Assembly: GCA_001247695.2 (NCBI GenBank)
Contig: LGRX02026996.1
Coordinates: 62,001 to 126,000 of the forward strand
Direction of reading: 5' to 3'
DNA from: Cymbomonas tetramitiformis
Taxonomy: Eukaryota > Chlorophyta > Pyramimonadophyceae > Pyramimonadales > Pyramimonadaceae
DNA: 64,000 nucleotides
The translations under genes and the position numbers were made by a program. The notes below the pieces were generated by a model, which worked only from the letters and a program-made list of their open reading frames with translations, was not told where the DNA came from and made no database searches. Numbering within the stretch: position 1 is the stretch's first letter; the number at the start of each line of letters is the position of its first letter. Positions 1 through 10,700 of this stretch are shown here, in pieces.

Positions 1-1089
1 GCTTTGGCATATGACCCCAACTAGGATTCTTAGTGGTGTATAGATAGGCAGTACCTACGCTGAAGATCCTACGGCCTAAATCTACCCTGCCCACAAAGAT
101 TTCAGGCTCTGGTAAAGCAGGTAGGAATGTGAAATAGGATTGATTTAAACAGCGGTATACAACACACCACAGATTTGAGATCTAACTACGGCTGACGCCA
201 GGATGTGGGATTTGGATTGCCGAACCATCCCACGGCCCCACGAGATGGGTTCGAACCGTCAAAAACAGCAAAGATGGGACCGCTGATGAAAAAAAAAAAC
301 TATCAGGGGGGAAAATGAGTTCATTGGTTTTGTCCCTAGTGGGATTCAACCTGAATCAACCAAGCACGTGCAACTTAAATATACACTTGCAATACTTACG
401 GGATTAGTATGGCAAGGTCAAGTTATTTTGTGCAATGCTTATGAAAAAATAGGGCAATCACTTGGCCCTCTTTACAGGCTTATTCTCTAGTTCTGATTTC
501 TTAGTCAACCCTTTTGCGGATGCAGTTGATGCAAGCTCCCCTACCATTTTGTGGCATGGCGAACGATTGCACGCACTTTACCATCGAAATGCCCCACTGC
601 CCTCTATCGCTCCACACCCTTCACACTTCCTTGCAGGTGCTAATGGCATGTCGTCCCCGCCCTTGGCATCTTCACTCGCATGCTCAAACGCAGGAGGGGC
701 AGAAAGGACGGAAGAAAGCTTCTCTATTTCTTCCTGATTGTCTTGAGGGCTTGATCGTGACAAACTTCTAGGACTTCATGCTTGGCGCGACTATTTATTA
801 CACCGTGTATCAATCTGCTCAACCATCTAGTCACCTCAAATACCTTTCCTCTGTTAGTAACCCCTTATCAATGCATTTGTGCGTATTCTGCAGGTCATGC
901 TATACTCACACACTGTTTTCAACGTTCTTAGCTATTCGCGTACTTTATACTCCTCGGGATACGCGTTGTTGCATATGCATACTGTGCACGCGATCGATAC
1001 CAGCGGGATGTGTGGTAACCGAAACCAGCATATGGCAACTTATACAATATATAACTAGTCTAGATGAATATAGGCCGCGTGCGGATGAT
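1..1089. other. Intergenic, no supported gene
   Basis: Mixed AT-rich sequence with short overlapping open frames on both strands, none with a recognisable domain or convincing splice structure. A GGTTCGAACC motif near 244 resembles a tRNA T-loop or Pol III B box, but no cloverleaf surrounds it. Confidence 0.5.
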
Positions 1090-1205
1090 ACTGATAGCTT
1101 CAAATTCGACCCAAATGTTTTTGATAATGGCAGTTTCAATTTTGACCCGAAGGATTTTGCTGTTGGCAGTTTCCATTTCGACCCACAAGATTCTAGTGCT
1201 CCCTC
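1090..1205. repeat. Three 36-bp repeats, open on both strands
   Basis: Three successive 36-bp units read on the plus strand as a 12-residue motif (SFKFDP, SFNFDP, SFHFDP followed by six variable residues). On the minus strand they read as a Leu/Lys-rich 12-residue repeat. Because the period is a multiple of three, open frames persist on both strands. The longest plus-strand frame (778-1338) has no other recognisable feature, so it is uncertain whether this is protein coding. Confidence 0.55.
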
Positions 1206-1269
1206 AATGCTAGGCCGTTTAGACATTCATCGAGCATTAGATTTCTCATCGGTTTCAAGACGGAATCGC

Positions 1270-1275
<6 letters not shown>

Positions 1276-1308
<33 letters not shown>
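1276..1308. repeat. (GT)n microsatellite
   Basis: An uninterrupted run of about 16 GT dinucleotides, preceded by a short AT run. Confidence 0.95.
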
Positions 1309-1311
<3 letters not shown>

Positions 1312-1339
1312 CGGAAAATCGCCGCGGCGGTCTGTTAAG

Positions 1340-2346
1340 CAAGAAGCATTTGCACTACATGCGGTTGACATGCGGCACGGATGGATAGTGGAACCTACGA
1401 ATCTGGTGCAGCTGCATGCTGCATAATCAACTTGTGATGACGGCTGCGGCTGAAACTATGCGATGAGGGCGCGTTTCCAGCCGGGGGTCTTGGTAGGGAA
1501 GTGCGTGGTGGCGATCGCGGGGTATCTCTTTGCGTCAATGATGGAAGGTGTTGCTTGTGGCAGTCACTAGGTCTTGAGAGAAAGAAAGGGCTACATAACC
1601 TTCCTTTGGTTGTCACCGATGGGGGTTGTGATTGCACTGCGGCAGTAGCCAACATACCGTGGCTGGATACTGCGCGGTGGGAAGGCCGAGGTGAATGAAG
1701 GTCCTGATTGGTGGAGCAGAAAGCTTCGGTGTATGAGCAAGAGACGGGCGCATATCGTTGTGTAGCAGGGCGCAAGTTAACGGACTTGTGGTAATTAACC
1801 GGGTCAAGGCTGACGGGCCCGTATGCGCATTGATCCGGCAAGCAAGGCGTCACCGGTTTGGATGCACAACTGCCCAGCGTTGACCACGAGATAACATCTT
1901 CTAGCAAATCCCGCGTTCCAGTGAAATGTGGGCAAATGGTCATTGGCCGAGCAGATCCGACTCTTGATGGGGGAAGGCTTGTGCACATCCAGCTTGCATT
2001 TCCACTCCTGCTTGATGACCGTGACGATATCATCGATGACGAAAGGTCCTGCAAATTCACGTCAATTCACCCACGCAGCTGTCGAACATCGGTGTGGCAC
2101 CGAGCCTGCTGGTTCTCCTCGGGCATTAGCCCTCTTCTGTGGCCCCATCGGCCGCGCGGAGCTGATCGACGCGGTGCTTTGACCGGCGACTTCTAAGCTT
2201 GACGAAGGCTCGAGCAGCTACCAAACAGATCACGGCCAGTTCACCTCCGTGCCTTCAGATCTGAGCACGCCCGTGGAACTGCTTCGAGCCGAGCCACCCG
2301 GCCCTCACAGCTGTGGTATGCTGCCTTAACCTGCATGCGGTGGATG
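1340..2346. other. No confident gene; ambiguous ORFs
   Basis: A 221-codon minus-strand frame (1395-2060) and a 112-codon plus-strand frame (1858-2196) overlap. The minus-strand frame is Ser/Pro/Arg-rich with no domain. The plus-strand frame is faintly like a retroelement protease region but lacks a D[ST]G active site. Neither is called as a gene. Confidence 0.4.
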
Positions 2347-3432
2347 CCTCAGCTGGTGTGGAGAAGAAGCCTCACCTGTGTGGGCGGCGTGAATTCTATC
2401 GAAGTGCACTGCACGTGCATTGTATCATGGCGGCTCTGCTTGGCATCCCGCAGCAACGGGGGCGCCCCGGCAGAGCTCGACAGATGGCTTCCCTCGAGCG
2501 CAGGCCGGTCCAGGAGATAGCGCGGAGTCAACTTCAGCCCAAGCACTTTAAGCGACTCATGCAATATATCGTCCTGGGATTTGGACCAGGCGATGCCGGT
2601 GGACCATCCGCGCATGCTGCTGAGCGAGCCCGACTCCTGCAACCGTCGTCATCCGCTCCCTGGTCAGCACTCAGGACGACAGAGCGCCCTGCGTTCTTCA
2701 CTTTCATCCAATCAAAAGGGGATGTTCAAATCAGCTGCATTCTATTTGTACTCTGCTCTAAAACCACATACGTCGAGCACTCACGCCCGATGAAATGCCC
2801 TTGTTGCCGATGATCACTTTTGAGCATTTCCCATAACCAGATTCAAACCTTCTTCCACCCCGAGTCCTCTCTCCTCGCTCCTCCCAACCCCTCAGCTGGT
2901 GTGGAGAAGAAGCCTCACCTGTGTGGGCGGCGTGAATTCTATCGAAGTGCACTGCACGTGCATTGTATCATGGCGGCTCTGCTTGGCGTCCCGCAGCAAC
3001 GGGGGCGCCCCGGCAGAGCTCGACAGATGGCTTCCCTCGAGCGCAGGCCGGTCCAGGAGATAGCGCGGAGTCAACTTCAGCCCACGTACTTTAAGCGATT
3101 CGTGCAATAAATCGTCCTGGGATTTGGACCAGGCGATGCCGGTGGACCATCCGTGCATGCTGCTGAGCGAGCCCGACTCCTGCAACCGTCGTCATCCGCT
3201 CCCTGGTCAGCACTTAGGACGACAGAGCGCCCTGCGTTCTTCACTTTCATCCAATCAAAAGGGGATGTTCAAAGCAGCTGCATTCTATTTGTGCTCTGCT
3301 CTAAAACCACATACGTCGAGCACTCACGCCCAATGAAATGCCCTTGTTGCCGATGAGCACTTTTGAGCATTTTCCAAAACCAGATTCAAACCTTCTTCCA
3401 CCCCGAGTCCTCTCTCCTCGCTCCTCCCAACC
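2347..3432. repeat. 543-bp tandem duplication
   Basis: Two head-to-tail copies, 2347-2889 and 2890-3432, differ by only a few substitutions (for example TATATC versus AAATC near 2567/3110). Both begin CCTCAGCTGGTGTGG and end TCCTCCCAACCCC. Several frames stay open in both copies and give near-identical predicted peptides, which is a consequence of the duplication rather than evidence of coding. Confidence 0.9.
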
Positions 3433-3602
3433 CCGTCTGCCTTTGCATGCCCTTCAATACCGGGCCGCGCCTCCCAGCATCATACTTTTGGGAGGGCCAG
3501 CGTGCACATTGCCGATGAAGATGAGACTATATCCGATTCGAGAGATGTGCCGCCGGCCAAACTGAGGCTTATGGAATCAAGAAGTGTTGAGCCGAAACCA
3601 TT

Positions 3603-4226
3603 TTATTCATAACACCTTTCCACATTCAAAATGCAATGTTTATTAATATCTGGGTTCGTCTTATTGCTCGGTGATCCCACACTGCTCGAGTGGCAAGCGA
3701 CTCGTGGATCTCCCCAATCTGGGGGATGTTGCGAGCCTGGCTCTCGGGCTGGGCCGCGCCTCACAATCGCCGGGAAGGGCAGGGGGCGCACCAGCACGGA
3801 CTGCCATGCCGAGCATCCCAGGGGGCTCTGCATCAACTCCCAGGAGCCGCTGGGCAGTCGAGAGTACAAACCCATGATCCCGTCCATGTCTTTCTCTAGG
3901 TGCCACTCCCGCCACGAGTAGCGTAAGTCGTCATCCCTCCGCGCGTCTTCTTGTCTGGCCGGCGAACGGGCCCCAGCCGCCGCCGCCGCCGCAGCCCTCT
4001 CCTCTGCACGCCGGGCAGTCCAGAGACAGAAGGGTCCCGAGCCCTCTTTGCTCGCACCTTGATGTCTCCACGGCATATGCACTGGGATCTTCCGCCGGGA
4101 CTGAGCCTGAGATCTTTTGCGAGGCACAACTGAAGCGCACGCACATGCCGAATCCAGCGCACAGCAGCTTGGCCCACATATCTCGCTTCTTGCCATACAC
4201 GCCTCTGCCAACAACCACACCATCAC
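3603..4226 (-). CDS. Hypothetical ORF, uncertain
   Basis: A 207-codon minus-strand frame with a central alanine run followed by a charged Trp-containing stretch (WREWHLEKDMDG). I recognise no domain. Other frames over the same bases are also long, as expected for GC-rich DNA, so coding status is doubtful. It could be one or more exons of an unrecognised gene. Confidence 0.2.
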   Translation of the reverse strand: MMVWLLAEACMARSEICGPSCCALDSACACASVVPRKRSQAQSRRKIPVHMPWRHQGASKEGSGPFCLWTARRAEERAAAAAAAGARSPARQEDARRDDDLRYSWREWHLEKDMDGIMGLYSRLPSGSWELMQSPLGCSAWQSVLVRPLPFPAIVRRGPAREPGSQHPPDWGDPRVACHSSSVGSPSNKTNPDINKHCILNVERCYE

Positions 4227-4289
4227 TTGTCAAGCGAAGCGCCGAAGAGCAAACAGACATTCCAACAGGCTATGAAGAGCCTAAGGGCG

Positions 4290-4850
4290 TCCAGCCAATC
4301 GCCCAAAGGCCAGTAGGCGTTCACGACCAATCACCTTAAGGCCTGCAGGCCAACAGCCAATCACCCGAGGGCCTGCAACCGTCCAGCCAATCAGCTGAGG
4401 GCTTGCAGGCATCCAGCCAATCACCTGAGGGCTTGTAGCTGTTCAGCCAATCACCCGAGGGCCTGCAGGCATCCAGTCAATCACCTGATTCCTAGAGGCA
4501 TCCAGCCAATCACCCGAGGGCCTGCCGCCGTCCAGCCAATCATCTGTGGGCCTACAAGCGTGCAGCCAATCGCTTGAGGGCTTGCAGGCGTCCAGCCGAC
4601 CACGCGAGGGCCTGTCGCCGTCCAACCAACCACCAGACATCCTGCAGCTTTCCAACCAATCACCGGACAGCATGCAGGCGCCCAGCCAATCATATGACGG
4701 TCCGCAGGTATCCAGACAATCTTTTGAGAGTCCGCAGCTTTCCAACCAATCACCGGACAACATGCAGGCAGCCAATCAACGAACAGCCTGAAGGCGCCCA
4801 GAAAATCATATGAGGGTCCGCAGGCGTCCAGCCAATCACTCAAGGGCCCA
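4290..4850. repeat. 30-bp minisatellite with CCAAT in each unit
   Basis: About 18 degenerate copies of a 30-bp unit resembling GTCCAGCCAATCACCCGAGG followed by GCCTGCAGGC. The period is a multiple of three, so both strands show 10-residue periodic open frames (for example VIGWMPAGPR on the minus strand). Most units hold CCAAT or ATTGG. Confidence 0.85.
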
Positions 4851-5719
4851 TAGCATTTGAGCAAGGCGGAGAGGCTCTACAGCCCAGTATGTGGCTACCA
4901 TGCGCAGGCGCCACCTGCAGCCATGCAAGAATTTGAAAGAGGTTCGTGTTGCAGTGGAATCACTACGATGCATGAGGCAGAGAGAGAGGGCGAGGAAGAT
5001 CGGATATGGAATCACCGATCATCAAGGTGAAAATGTCTCTTGTGGTAACACTCTCCATATGTAAAGCTAAGTTGTGTGGCGTGTTGAATATCAATCTGCT
5101 TTGATTTCATACCCCTTTGAGGAGAAGCGCTCACCGTGCTTGCAGCCCTCCTCGCATAGACAGTCATCGGACGGTGCGCAGCACTCAGGGCCGCACGCCA
5201 CTCCATTGTCCAAGCACCTAGCTGCCCAAATCCAGGCTCCCTTAGAGGCGAGTGCACAGGTAATGCCTGACATGGGAATGAAACCAGTCGCAGCCCCCTA
5301 TCAACCCTCTATCGGCCATTGCCTGTGCATACAACACCCTCTGCAGAGTGGGGGAGTCTTTTGCTCGAGAAGCGCCGTGGAATGGAGACACCACCTCAAC
5401 TTCTATACGAAGACATCTCATCTTCGTCACCTTCATCTAATGAAGGCTTCAAAGCAAGAAGCCGCACCCGCCCGCGTCGAGCCAGCCGGCTGCGGCGGCA
5501 CCGGCTGCACAGGGGCTGAAGATCGATGGGAGTCACTCCGGCGCACCGTGCTGGCACTCGGTCGTATCCCTCCTGGAGCTGCGGGAGGTATCAAGCTGAC
5601 GGTTTGAAAGTCCACTCTCCTTGCACAGTGCTGCGCCCATCCATTTGATCCCCATCGTTCACAGCAATAGATCACCAAAAGAGTGTGGAGGTAATGAGAA
5701 AGGGGGCAATAGTTAAATT
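4851..5719. other. No recognised gene
   Basis: A 177-codon plus-strand frame (5074-5607) and opposing frames occur, without domains, and none is preferred. No tandem repeat or inverted repeat stands out. Confidence 0.4.
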
Positions 5720-5825
5720 GAAAGTGGTAGTGAGGAGGGGAGTCAGAGTGCTATTGTTCGTGACAATGAAAGTGGTAGTGAGGAGGGGAGTCAGAGTGCC
5801 ATTGTTCGTGACAGTGAAAGTGGGA
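5720..5825. repeat. 48-bp direct repeat, just over two copies
   Basis: GAAAGTGGTAGTGAGGAGGG and the following 28 bases occur at 5720 and again at 5768, with a partial third copy at about 5816. Confidence 0.8.
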
Positions 5826-5887
5826 GAGGACGTGGGATAAAGAGAGAAAGTGGGAGGTGGGACTGAGAGTAGCTATGAGAGTATGAC

Positions 5888-6409
5888 TTAGAGCGAGGTA
5901 GAGCTTTGGACAATGACTATTGATGCTGGGACTGGGATTGGAGGCGGGTGGGACTGTAGCACACCGTGTGCGAGGCCCTTGCCTTCCTCAATATTCGTGG
6001 GCGCGAGGCCCTTTCCTTCCTCCCTAATCAAGTGCATGTGGCCGGGTTTTCCCGGCTGAATCTGGAGCTTGAAGATATCAGGCTTGGCCTCTTTCTCGGG
6101 CTCGGGCCTAGGCTCGGGGATTTCAGACTGAAGCTCGAACTTGGAGATATCAGGCTTGGCCTCTTTCTCGGGCTCGGGCCTAGGCTCGGGGACTTCAGAC
6201 TGAAGCTCGAGCTTGGGGATATCAGGCTTGGCCTCTTTCTCGGGCTTGCGCCTAGACTCGGGCTTAGGCTTCAAGATGGGCACATTTTCGGTCCCTGCAC
6301 TAGTGTCAGACGTGGTGAAGTTGCAGCTGTCGTGGGAGCTGAGCATGTCAAGTCGAGCCTGAATGGAGGGGCTGATGGGCGCGCTCCCGTGCCTGACGCG
6401 TCCGCACAC
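5888..6409 (-). CDS. Hypothetical protein with 24-residue Pro/Glu/Lys repeats
   Basis: A 173-codon minus-strand frame. Its middle part is a 72-bp tandem repeat (about 6064-6260) encoding a 24-residue unit around EPEKEAKPDI, followed by a short Leu/Gln segment and a Pro/Arg-rich tail. The repeat starts recur at 6074, 6146 and 6218 on the plus strand. Such acidic/basic proline-rich repeats suggest an extended, disordered region. No catalytic domain is visible and the real exon borders are unknown. The coding call rests on the repeat keeping frame on this strand. Confidence 0.35.
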   Translation of the reverse strand: MCGRVRHGSAPISPSIQARLDMLSSHDSCNFTTSDTSAGTENVPILKPKPESRRKPEKEAKPDIPKLELQSEVPEPRPEPEKEAKPDISKFELQSEIPEPRPEPEKEAKPDIFKLQIQPGKPGHMHLIREEGKGLAPTNIEEGKGLAHGVLQSHPPPIPVPASIVIVQSSTSL

Positions 6410-6821
6410 CCCAAACCCACCACCGTCATACCAACTCCCGCACGGCCTTGGTGCTCGAAGGCGCAGGGCAGGGTTGGCCGGCGTGCATCAGCCACCACGA
6501 TGTGTTATGACCTGGCGAGTGATGCAACAGGGCGCCCTGGTCGGTATCGTGGACCAGATCTAGGGAGCGTTCCGTGTGCGTGTTCAAGGGAGTGAAGGCA
6601 GTAACACACTCTGAAGCGACGATGCGCGGAGGCGATGTTGATGTCGGGGACAGCTTGAGGACTTTCTTCGCCTGCTCGTCGGGGTCTTTCTTGTTTGGGG
6701 CATGCTTGGTGCCCATGAGCCTGAAGCAATCCATATCGACCAGGCGCACCGTTCATTTATCTCGTCCCCCAAGTCTCTGACCCCGCCGAGTAAGTGATTA
6801 AAAAGCTTCGTCACACTACTA

Positions 6822-7286
6822 CTACCAAAACAAGATTCCCATTTCGCAGCGTTCCTCCGTCGCACCACGCGACGCCCTTGTCCTCAAAGAAAGATTGTCT
6901 GATGTCACCCGAGAGAAAACACACCCAGAGGCTGCGCGCGCGGGGGCTGACCCGAGAAGCTTAATTTTTTTCCACATGTTTCTCTTCTTCTTGACTTCCT
7001 CGGTTTCATTCTCCTCGCTGTGCTCGGCTTCTTCACGTGCATTCCATATCAAGTTCACGATATCGCCCACGTCCACGGAACCTATGTACCTTCGCTCTGT
7101 TGTCCGACCCGCAGCAATTTGTCGGGATCTCTGAGTGTGTTCCTGAATACCAAAAATACTGCGCCGGCGATCTTTGCTATGAATGGCGTCCGCGAGAGGA
7201 GGAAGGTTGTCGCACGCATGATTCGTGCCTAACTCTAACAACTCACTCTGCCTCCTATGCACTTCAGCCCCGGCCGAATCAATCAT
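6822..7286 (-). CDS. Hypothetical charged ORF
   Basis: A 154-codon minus-strand frame with a highly charged stretch (EEVKKKRNMWKKIK) that could form a helix or a nuclear localisation signal. No family is recognised. It could be an exon of the same transcription unit as the minus-strand repeat ORF downstream, but no splice model was established. Confidence 0.2.
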   Translation of the reverse strand: MIDSAGAEVHRRQSELLELGTNHACDNLPPLADAIHSKDRRRSIFGIQEHTQRSRQIAAGRTTERRYIGSVDVGDIVNLIWNAREEAEHSEENETEEVKKKRNMWKKIKLLGSAPARAASGCVFSRVTSDNLSLRTRASRGATEERCEMGILFW

Positions 7287-7289
7287 TGC

Positions 7290-7799
7290 AGCACAACTGC
7301 TTTGTCGTACTCATTAAGCCATACCTCAAGTTCCCTTCAAACGCAATGGAAATCCGTAGGATTTCTTTGAATATTACCGAAACGGAACCAGCCTGACCAG
7401 AACTCTCAGCGAGTGTGCCTGGTAACACCGACCCCTCGCGCTCGGGACGGTGTCATTCATATCCTATCAGAATCTTGACAAAATTGCCTCTGTACTGAAG
7501 GGTATGCTATGTCGACAACATTTGCAAAATACGAGTTTAGTACAAAAAATATACACGATTTCAGAACCAGCAAATATATACATTATATACATTGTTCCGA
7601 AGAGTTTCCTGGCATGGCACGACCACTATACGACTATACGACCTAATTGCGATATTTAGATTTACGTTCATGCTATACCCAGATTTGGCTGACCGTCAGC
7701 CGATTGAGAAGATCCAAGAGCTCAGAGTTAAAACTGCGGGTCGGAGAAGCGCAAACTTTGGGCTTTATTCCTTTGGGCTCAGGCCCGTCGTTGTATCTC
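7290..7799. other. AT-rich spacer
   Basis: AT-rich sequence with only short ORFs. I see no gene, repeat array or regulatory motif that can be defended. Confidence 0.5.
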
Positions 7800-8655
7800 A
7801 TGAGAAGTTAAACCACGGTCTTGAAACCGTGGTTTAAACCAAGGTGTCATCACTGCGTTTCGCGGACACGATGAAAATAATTTTCGATCGGACGCTTCGG
7901 TTCGGTTTTTTGATCGTGAGACCCGAAATTTCGTGGTTGAGACTGTGGTTGAGTTCAACCAAGGTCTCCTCGACCATGGTCGAGTTTCGTGGTTGAGTTC
8001 GACAAACCTTGGTTAGCGAAGGAATATTTTGTACACGTCTGCGACAGCGTGTGAGCCGACGTGTCTCGTTACGTGAGACAGTTTTGGACCGTGGTTGAAC
8101 TCAACCACGAAAATCTCGACCACGGGGGGGGACTCGGACGAGATTTCGTGGTTGAACTCAACCACGTTTTGTCGAGTTCGTCAGCCATCGTCATCCAGAT
8201 GCAGCAGATGTAGAATTGAAAAATTAATTTGGGAAATCCACAGATCGACTCGAATGACGCGCTCGTGTAACCGAGATCGGAGATGTCGAAAAATTGTACG
8301 CGACTCCACGGAAGAAACCGACTCCCAGTATTGAACTCCCGAAAAATCGCAAACCGAATTCGACGACATCTGCTGGCATCGTGATGACATACCGTGGTTG
8401 AGACCGTGGCGGTTGAGACCGTGGTTGAGATCGTGGTTGAGTTCAACTACGAAAAGTCGAACTCAACCACGAAAAATCGAAATTTCGTGGTTGAGTTCAA
8501 CAACCACGAAATGGACGCTGACGCGACGCGGATATCACCCCCCCACGTAGGCAGAATATTCCGGGGATCTATTCCAAACCGTGGTTGAGTTCGACAAACC
8601 GTGGTTGAGTTCGACCATGGTCGAAATTCCGTGGTTTAAACCTTGAACTTCTCAT
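7800..8655. mobile_element. Foldback-like element rich in inverted repeats
   Basis: The left end reads ATGAGAAGTTAAACCACGG. The reverse complement of the right end (8629-8655) reads ATGAGAAGTT, seven extra bases, then TAAACCACGG, so the termini are inverted repeats apart from a short indel. Inside are at least ten copies, in both orientations, of GTGGTTGAGTTCAAC or its variant with GTTCGAC, some fused into perfect palindromes. No transposase is encoded. A target-site duplication is not obvious. This fits a non-autonomous foldback-type DNA element. Confidence 0.6.
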
Positions 8656-9045
8656 CAATCTGGTTTGGGAATTTCGACTACATGTTGGTCTGTCGCGTTT
8701 TTGATCACGGCGATTTGATTGGTTGAAAAATTCTGAAAAGCGACATGCCGACATGCGACAGGGTCCGCATTATCTTTTTTGGGTCTATCTATACATTATC
8801 TCTGCATGTCTTCGAAAACTGAGAGTTTTCTGATTTGTGACAGGTGACTGGAAGTATGACAGTCACCGGGAACCGATCTGAAAACTGAGGTTTTCTAATC
8901 CGTCGGAGGCCATAAGAGCCGTCTCAGTGACTGAGAAGGCTTCTTGCCGTGTTCTGATTAACTGTGTGGAAGTGTCTCCGTAGTGTTCCGTAGTGAGAAT
9001 TATTCGGTGATTACGTAGCGTAGTTGAGAATTTATCCTTAATTCA
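8656..9045. other. Leader sequence upstream of gag-like ORF
   Basis: Contains two similar short hairpins built on GAAAACTGAG and GTTTTCT near 8815 and 8880, and short direct repeats such as CCGTAGTG. No ORF is present. It may be the 5' untranslated part or LTR of the gag-only element that follows, but its other end was not identified. Confidence 0.4.
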
Positions 9046-9906
9046 GTGTGTAGAATGGAGTGGTACACGGACGCTGAGAAATGCCAGCTCAAGATTAAGG
9101 ATTTGGAGGCGCGACCTCAATATGCGGCAGCGATTGTGGCTTTTGGTGACGGAGAGCAGCTTACGCCTGAGCAGGAGAAGCTGATGGTCCAAATGGGTCG
9201 TTTTACCAATCGGTTGGCGCAATTGTTGGGGGACGCGACTCAAGCGACTGGGAAGCGTGGGCGCCCTTGGGAAATGCTTGTGGACCTGGAGAACTTTCCA
9301 AGGTCTGACCGTGTGTAGCTGACCAGGGCCACGAACGAGAAGGACAAGGACAAGGGGCTGCGCAAGCAGTACGCTGAGGTCCAGCACCACTACGTCGCTC
9401 ACGTCACGACGGTGGCAGCGGTGAAGGACGTTCAACAACTGGTGGTGGGTTTGGAGCTGCCTGAGGACGCGATTAGGGCCCTTGAGCGTGTGGTGGACCT
9501 GGCTGAGAAGGGCAGGGAGCGAGCACGAGCTCGTGCCAAAATGCTGGCAATGGTTAGCGACAAGGGGCCTGAGTTGGGTTGGCCGATGTGCGAGAAGTTG
9601 GAGTTGCGTTCATATGTTGACAACGAGGAGGAAGACAAGGCGATGCGAAAAGCCGAGAAGTTGGTGAAGGCGGAGAAGCAGGTGGCTGTTGCTGCAGCAA
9701 AACAGCGCGACCAACCGAGGGGGATTCCGGCGGGGGAACGTTTTTCTTATGAGCATCCTGTTGTGAATGTACCTTCTCCACCTATGCCCCAAGGGGGTGT
9801 GAGGATCCAGTGCTGGAATTGCCGCCAATGGGGGCACCACCAGAACGAATGTGCCCTGCCTCGCCAGAGCGGCGCTGGTCGTGGCCGTGGACGTGGTGGA
9901 TTTTGA
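9046..9906 (+). pseudogene. Gag-like protein with CCHC zinc knuckle, one in-frame TAG
   Basis: One reading frame of 287 codons, interrupted once by TAG at 9316-9318. Coding character (charged, helical, Lys/Glu/Arg-rich) continues on both sides of the stop without a frame change. The C-terminal part has CWNCRQWGHHQNEC, a CX2CX4HX4C zinc knuckle typical of retroelement Gag nucleocapsids, followed by a Gly/Arg-rich tail. No protease, reverse transcriptase or integrase follows in the next 1.5 kb, so this is a gag-only or truncated element. The TAG could be a recent nonsense mutation or a suppressible stop. An internal start at 9412 could give the C-terminal half alone. Confidence 0.75.
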
Positions 9907-10057
9907 TTGTGTGGCCATGAGTGCCGTTGGCCATGAGTGCCGTTGCCGTACGTCGGCGTGTGTTCACAATGAACTTTGGTCTGTGCGGAATTGCCAGACG
10001 TAGGAATGGACCTGGAAAACCCTAATTTGTATGGCGTGATGCCGTCGTAAGGTTCGG

Positions 10058-10267
10058 CATGCCAACCTTGCTTGGGTTCGAACCCAACCACATCTAACTC
10101 ACAACATTTGCGTATATTTGTCTTCAATACTTATGCAAAGTTATAGGAGCATTGCGTTAGGATAAGCCTTAGGCAGATTTATCTTTTTGGGTTATGGCGC
10201 TTTGTTTCCGTCTTGGGGTGTGGAAGTCGAGGTTGGTCATGCCAACCTTGCTTGGGTTCGAACCCAA
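10058..10267. repeat. Repeated 30-bp motif with tRNA T-loop-like core
   Basis: A 30-bp sequence ending GCTTGGGTTCGAACCCAA occurs at 10058-10087 and 10238-10267, exactly 180 bp apart. Its core GGGTTCGAACCC resembles a T-psi-C arm or Pol III B box. No acceptor stem or anticodon arm could be matched, so it is not called as a tRNA. Confidence 0.6.
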
Positions 10268-10309
10268 ACACACCGAAGTTAACTCCAAAGTTGGAAGAGA
10301 ATGTTATAG

Positions 10310-10470
10310 AAATATAAATATATCAAGGTTCGGTATCGATTGTCTGATATTCTGATACCATCGATATATCAGAATATCAGGATCAATTGATAGTGAAGTT
10401 GTGCACTATCAAAATATTGGAATCGATTGATCCCACTAATCATTTATCAGAATCGATTGATGACAAATTG
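10310..10470. repeat. AT-rich region with ATCGATTGAT-type repeats
   Basis: Several copies of ATCGATTGAT and ATATCAGAATATCAG in both orientations, likely able to form hairpins. No gene is present. Confidence 0.55.
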
Positions 10471-10539
10471 AAAATAATAAAAAAACTATCAATACCACGC
10501 GGAACATCTGATACCGAGTTCAAGGAGGGGATCTACAGG

Positions 10540-10700
10540 TCCTTGTAGGTCCCGGTCGAGGTCCCGGTAGGTCCCGGTAGGTCCCGGTAGGTCCCGGTAG
10601 GTTCTTATTGTAGATCCACGTAGGTCCCTCTAGGTCCCTGTAGGTCCCTGTAGGTCCCTCTAGGTCCCTCTAGGTCCCTTTAGGTCCTTGTAGGTTCACG
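10540..10700. repeat. 10-bp minisatellite (GTAGGTCCCN)
   Basis: About 15 copies of a 10-bp unit. The first block is GTAGGTCCCG and the later block TAGGTCCCTN, separated by a short diverged stretch. Confidence 0.9.

Noticed and set aside
1858..2196. Possible retroelement aspartic protease
   Set aside because: General resemblance only; no D[ST]G active site and no neighbouring pol domains.
10040..10100. Possible tRNA gene around GGTTCGAACCC
   Set aside because: No acceptor stem pairing, no anticodon arm, and the same 30 bases repeat 180 bp later without a cloverleaf.
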